A stretch of 45,595 bases of DNA from an uncultured Spirochaetaceae bacterium (GTDB lineage: Bacteria > Spirochaetota > Spirochaetia > Sphaerochaetales > Sphaerochaetaceae). The notes beneath the pieces are model-generated. The model searched no databases. It saw only the letters and a program-made list of their open reading frames with translations, and had not been told where the DNA came from. Below are positions 43,253-45,595 of this stretch, in pieces. Both the position numbers and the translations under genes were made by a program. Position 1 is the first letter of the stretch. Each line of letters opens with the position of its first letter. The stretch spans positions 1 through 45,595 of the forward strand of contig CALXLI010000098.1 in the NCBI GenBank assembly GCA_944389155.1, written 5' to 3'.

Positions 43253-43656
43253 TTGCGAAGGTAGTCATCGATACAATCATACTTGTCTCGGCTCTTCTCT
43301 CCAGTAATGATGAAGCGGCAACTGTCAGAGTGTTTGACCTGCCGTTTAAGGGAAACATCATCCCAATTGTCACGAATGATATCCTCATGGAATACGGAGA
43401 TGTTCTCAGACGACGGAAATTCCACTTCCCGGAAGAGTGTGTGTCTGCTCTTCTTGAGGATATTGCCAGAAGGTCAATCTGCGTTGTTCCGCGCCATGCC
43501 GATCTTGAACTGTCTGATGAGAAGGATCGCCCGTTTCTGGAAGCTATGTTTGCAGATGATGATATTATTCTCGTTACAGGCAATATGAAACATTTCCCTG
43601 ATCATGAGAGAATCATGACAGCAAGGGATCTCATTGATCGTATGACAGAATGCTGA
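43249..43656 (+). CDS. PIN-domain toxin (COG1569-like)
   Basis: 135 residues. VVIDTIILVSALLSS carries the first catalytic Asp, ILMEYGDVLRRRKF the conserved Glu, SDEKDRPFLEAM and ADDDIILVTGNMKHFP the later acidic residues and the TGN..HFP signature of this toxin group. The usual Asn after the first Asp (DTN) is replaced by Ile. PIN toxins are Mg-dependent ribonucleases. The partner antitoxin is of the DinJ class, more often paired with RelE/YafQ-type toxins. A bidirectional terminator follows. Confidence 0.85.
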   Translation: MIAKVVIDTIILVSALLSSNDEAATVRVFDLPFKGNIIPIVTNDILMEYGDVLRRRKFHFPEECVSALLEDIARRSICVVPRHADLELSDEKDRPFLEAMFADDDIILVTGNMKHFPDHERIMTARDLIDRMTEC

Positions 43657-43659
43657 AAA

Positions 43660-43689
43660 AAGAGCAGAACCTGTTACGATCCTGCTCTT
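43660..43689. terminator. Bidirectional terminator between toxin and rubredoxin genes
   Basis: AAGAGCAG (43660-43667) pairs with CTGCTCTT (43682-43689). CTTCTTCC follows on the plus strand and TTTTTTC on the minus strand. It lies between the convergent stops of the PIN toxin and rubredoxin. Confidence 0.8.
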
Positions 43690-43694
43690 CTTCC

Positions 43695-43850
43695 TCACTC
43701 CTGTGAGAACTCTTCCTTGCCTGCTCCGCAGAGTGGGCATACCCAATCCTCTGGGACGTCTTCCCATTTTGTTCCTGGAGCGATTCCGTTGTCCGGATCG
43801 CCAGCAGCTTCGTCATATACATATCCGCAAAGATTGCAAACGTACTTCAT
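43695..43850 (-). CDS. Rubredoxin
   Basis: 51 residues: [20 protein letters not shown] followed by [13 protein letters not shown], with the two CxxC pairs that bind one iron. It is a small cytoplasmic electron carrier, typically for oxygen or superoxide reduction in anaerobes. The start is ATG 43850, with GGAGG upstream; the longer open frame to 44108 is untranslated leader and promoter. It is monocistronic and preceded by a Fur-type box overlapping the transcription start, suggesting iron- or peroxide-responsive control. Confidence 0.95.
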   Translation of the reverse strand: MKYVCNLCGYVYDEAAGDPDNGIAPGTKWEDVPEDWVCPLCGAGKEEFSQE

Positions 43851-43867
43851 TGGTATTCCTCCATAAA

Positions 43868-43913
43868 TGATAATCGTTATCAATAAGATAGATGTTAAGG
43901 ACTTTGTAGTCAA
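43868..43913 (-). promoter_or_regulatory. Promoter and Fur-type box of the rubredoxin gene
   Basis: TGATAATCGTTATCA (43868-43882) matches the 7-1-7 Fur-family consensus TGATAATNATTATCA at all but one defined position. It lies just after a promoter on the minus strand with -35 TTGACT (43913-43908), 17-bp spacer and -10 TATCTT (43890-43885), so a bound repressor would block initiation. Fur, Zur and PerR sites look alike, so the metal is uncertain. Confidence 0.7.
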
Positions 43914-43944
43914 TCTTTTCTTTGTTTTTGCGTGTTTTTTTATA

Positions 43945-43973
43945 TTGACGACAGAGTTCATCTTTGGTATGCC
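43945..43973 (+). promoter_or_regulatory. Promoter-like block of the symporter gene
   Basis: TTGACG (43945-43950), 17-bp spacer, TATGCC (43968-43973) plus T. Six bases then lead to the hexaloop hairpin, the same layout as in the glnA and glnN leaders. Confidence 0.5.
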
Positions 43974-43980
43974 TGAGTCA

Positions 43981-43992
43981 GACAAAGGTGTC
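43981..43992 (+). promoter_or_regulatory. ANTAR-type hexaloop hairpin in the symporter leader
   Basis: GAC-AAAGGT-GTC differs from the glnA element (GAC-AAAGGC-GTC) by one loop base. A at loop position 1 and G at position 4. It overlaps the left arm of the following terminator, so the two structures exclude each other. Confidence 0.65.
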
Positions 43993-44018
43993 GTAGCATT
44001 GCTATGGCGCCTTTTTTT
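43984..44018 (+). terminator. Leader terminator (attenuator) of the symporter gene
   Basis: A 13-base-pair stem AAAGGTGTCGTAG (43984-43996) with CTATGGCGCCTTT (44002-44014), three G-U pairs, loop CATTG and a seven-T tail. The upstream genes end at their own terminator (43660-43689) or point away, so it can only act on the symporter transcript. About 100 untranslated bases separate it from the start codon. Confidence 0.88.
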
Positions 44019-44119
44019 ATTTGGATATGAAGCAGAAGATTTCTCACAAAAGCTTTTTTTTGTTGAAAAATGCAGAGTGATGGCTGAAACTTCATATATA
44101 CTACACAAAGGAGGTTCTA

Positions 44120-45589
44120 ATGGACCTTAACATCGGAGCTTTGATAATTGTAACCGGTTATCTTATCGGCATGCTTATCATCGGTTTTGTCGTAGGCAAG
44201 ATCAAGATCAAGAACAGTAAGGACTATATGATTGCTGGCAGGAGAATGGGACTCTTTATGGTTGCATTCTCGCTTTCTGCGAATAATATCGGAGGAGGCT
44301 CAACGACAGGTCTTGCAGATAAGGCATTCGGAAGCTGGGGAATGAGCGCTATATGGTACGTGCTTGCAGCTGCCATTGCAATGATTCCTCTTGCATATTT
44401 TGCTCCTCGCATCAGAAAGACGATGGCTTTGACAATACCTGAGGTTATCGGAAGAAGGTTCGGTTCAGCCAGCTCTGTCTTCTCTGCTGTACTCAATATC
44501 CTCGCGCTATTCTGCCTTACATCAAGCCAAGTTGCAGCATCGGGCTCTGTTGTGCATACGCTCACCGGCATTCCGATGAATGTCTGTCTGATCATCGCAG
44601 GCTTGGTAATCATAATCTATACAACCCTTGGTGGAATGATTGCAGACCAGATCTCAGACCTGGTGCAGTTCATCATCATCCTTGTCGGCCTTGCCATAGC
44701 GACTCCTATTGTCATCCATGGCTGCGGTGGCTGGGATGCTATCTCTGCGGCTCTCCCAGGCGAGAAGCTTGATTTCGACAGCATTGGCTGGGTTGTAATC
44801 ATCGGTTATATATTCAACTATTTCTGTACATTCCTCTCGGGTCCTGAGATGATAAGCCGCTTTGAGAGTGCAAAGGATGAGAAGACTGCTTTCAGATCAT
44901 CTCTTCTCTCAGGTGTTCTGATGGCTGCTATGGCAGTGTTCCCAACCCTTCTTGGCCTTGCAGCTTATGCCCTTCAGGATCAGATTCCTGGAATTACAGG
45001 CGCAACAGCCATGATGAGCGTAACAGAGTATTATGCTCCTACGATCATCACAGGTATTGTCTCTGCGGCTATAATCTCCGCAACTATGAGCAGCGCTGAC
45101 TCAAACCTTCTGTGCATGTCTACGATGTTCATGAATGATATTCTTATCAAATTCAGTGACAAGGCAAAGAGCTTCACGGATAAGGAGACAATCTTCTGGA
45201 CACGCTTCTGCAATGTCACTTTCTGCGTTGTCGCCATGTTCATCTCGCTTTTTGGAATCAATATAGTCATGATGAACACATTTGCATTTGCTATCAGATG
45301 TGCAGGTCCTTTTGCGGCTTACGGCTTGGGAATGGTAGTGCCAAGAGCTACAAAGCATTCAGGAAGCATCTCAATCGTGACAGGTACGATCGGAGTCGTA
45401 TTCTGGCAGATTCTCTCAGGTGGTGACTTCTACCTTGGTATACTTCCTGTTGTATTCGGATGTGCTGTAGGTGCTGTAACGTTCTTCATCGTCAATCTCA
45501 TCGAATGGAAGATGGGTGTTGAACCTGCTCCTTCTGCATTCCTCTCCGATGAGCAGGTAAGGAAAATCGAAGCAGAAGAGAATGCCTGA
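44120..45589 (+). CDS. Sodium:solute symporter (SSS family)
   Basis: 489 residues and about 12-13 membrane spans. The N-terminal part has [20 protein letters not shown] and [20 protein letters not shown], characteristic of the SSS family, with the [20 protein letters not shown] segment and [14 protein letters not shown] (sodium-site region of TM8) later. It couples uptake of a small solute to sodium. The substrate cannot be read, but the shared hexaloop/terminator leader with glnA and glnN suggests a nitrogen-containing compound such as an amino acid. AAGGAGG precedes ATG 44120. The gene is complete, ending six bases before the window edge. Confidence 0.9.
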   Translation: MDLNIGALIIVTGYLIGMLIIGFVVGKIKIKNSKDYMIAGRRMGLFMVAFSLSANNIGGGSTTGLADKAFGSWGMSAIWYVLAAAIAMIPLAYFAPRIRKTMALTIPEVIGRRFGSASSVFSAVLNILALFCLTSSQVAASGSVVHTLTGIPMNVCLIIAGLVIIIYTTLGGMIADQISDLVQFIIILVGLAIATPIVIHGCGGWDAISAALPGEKLDFDSIGWVVIIGYIFNYFCTFLSGPEMISRFESAKDEKTAFRSSLLSGVLMAAMAVFPTLLGLAAYALQDQIPGITGATAMMSVTEYYAPTIITGIVSAAIISATMSSADSNLLCMSTMFMNDILIKFSDKAKSFTDKETIFWTRFCNVTFCVVAMFISLFGINIVMMNTFAFAIRCAGPFAAYGLGMVVPRATKHSGSISIVTGTIGVVFWQILSGGDFYLGILPVVFGCAVGAVTFFIVNLIEWKMGVEPAPSAFLSDEQVRKIEAEENA

Positions 45590-45595
45590 TAATAA

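Noticed and set aside
44029-44082. 17-codon open frame in the symporter leader as a leader peptide
   Set aside because: It has no adequate Shine-Dalgarno and lies after the terminator, so a role in attenuation is not supported.
43851-44108. Longer minus-strand open frame extending rubredoxin to 137 residues
   Set aside because: The extension runs through the promoter, the Fur-type box and the symporter leader. The 51-residue product from ATG 43850 has a perfect Shine-Dalgarno and the normal family length.
1-45595. CRISPR arrays, tRNA or rRNA genes, complete insertion sequences
   Set aside because: No regularly spaced repeats, tRNA-like cloverleaf sequences, rRNA segments or transposase genes were recognised on reading both strands.

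Overview
The window looks like about 45.6 kb of chromosome from an anaerobic, host- or gut-associated bacterium, most likely a spirochaete of the Sphaerochaeta/Treponema kind. This is inferred from gene content and style: sugar-binding proteins whose signal peptides end in FAGG or MASGG with no lipobox cysteine, a type III glutamine synthetase beside a type I enzyme, YesM/YesN-type sensor pairs driving carbohydrate ABC operons, rubredoxin, DarA, and several AAA/DUF4143 ATPases. No rRNA, tRNA or marker gene fixes the taxonomy.

Layout. 1-4.2 kb: a truncated AAA ATPase, a complete AAA/DUF4143 ATPase, an N-acylglucosamine 2-epimerase-family enzyme and a secreted protein of unknown function. 4.2-6.6 kb: an FAD oxidoreductase and a LacI regulator behind a perfect 16-bp LacI-like palindrome. 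6.8-15.3 kb: a long plus-strand operon of two tandem MtaA/UroD-family proteins, a cysteine-desulfidase-family protein, a binding protein with two permeases, a cytoplasmic sulfatase and a GntR regulator. 15.4-18.5 kb: the cyclic-di-AMP receptor DarA, a small membrane protein, CTP synthase and an ANTAR regulator. 18.5-22.3 kb: glnA and, divergently, glnN. 22.4-24.7 kb: a group II intron remnant and a second AAA/DUF4143 ATPase. 24.7-36.1 kb: an aldose epimerase, a sensor kinase/response regulator pair, a second ABC importer and a 1,327-residue fusion protein. 36.1-42.8 kb: a second kinase/regulator pair and a third ABC importer. 42.9-45.6 kb: a DinJ-PIN toxin-antitoxin pair, rubredoxin with a Fur-type box, and a sodium:solute symporter.

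The main finding is a probable nitrogen-responsive antitermination circuit inside the window. The glnA-ANTAR-pyrG operon, glnN and the symporter each have, between a promoter-like block and the ribosome-binding site, a small hairpin with a six-base loop (A at position 1, G at position 4). The hairpin overlaps the left arm of an intrinsic terminator, so the two are mutually exclusive. The geometry of promoter-like block, six bases and hairpin is the same at all three. The ANTAR protein encoded in the glnA operon, whose receiver domain lacks the phospho-acceptor Asp, is the natural candidate reader. Only one hexaloop hairpin is evident per leader, whereas published ANTAR targets have two.

The three ABC importers have no ATPase gene here, so they probably share one encoded elsewhere. 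All three have a hairpin terminator between the binding-protein gene and the first permease gene. The sulfatase, epimerases and fusion protein point to import and intracellular processing of modified, partly sulfated, glycans.
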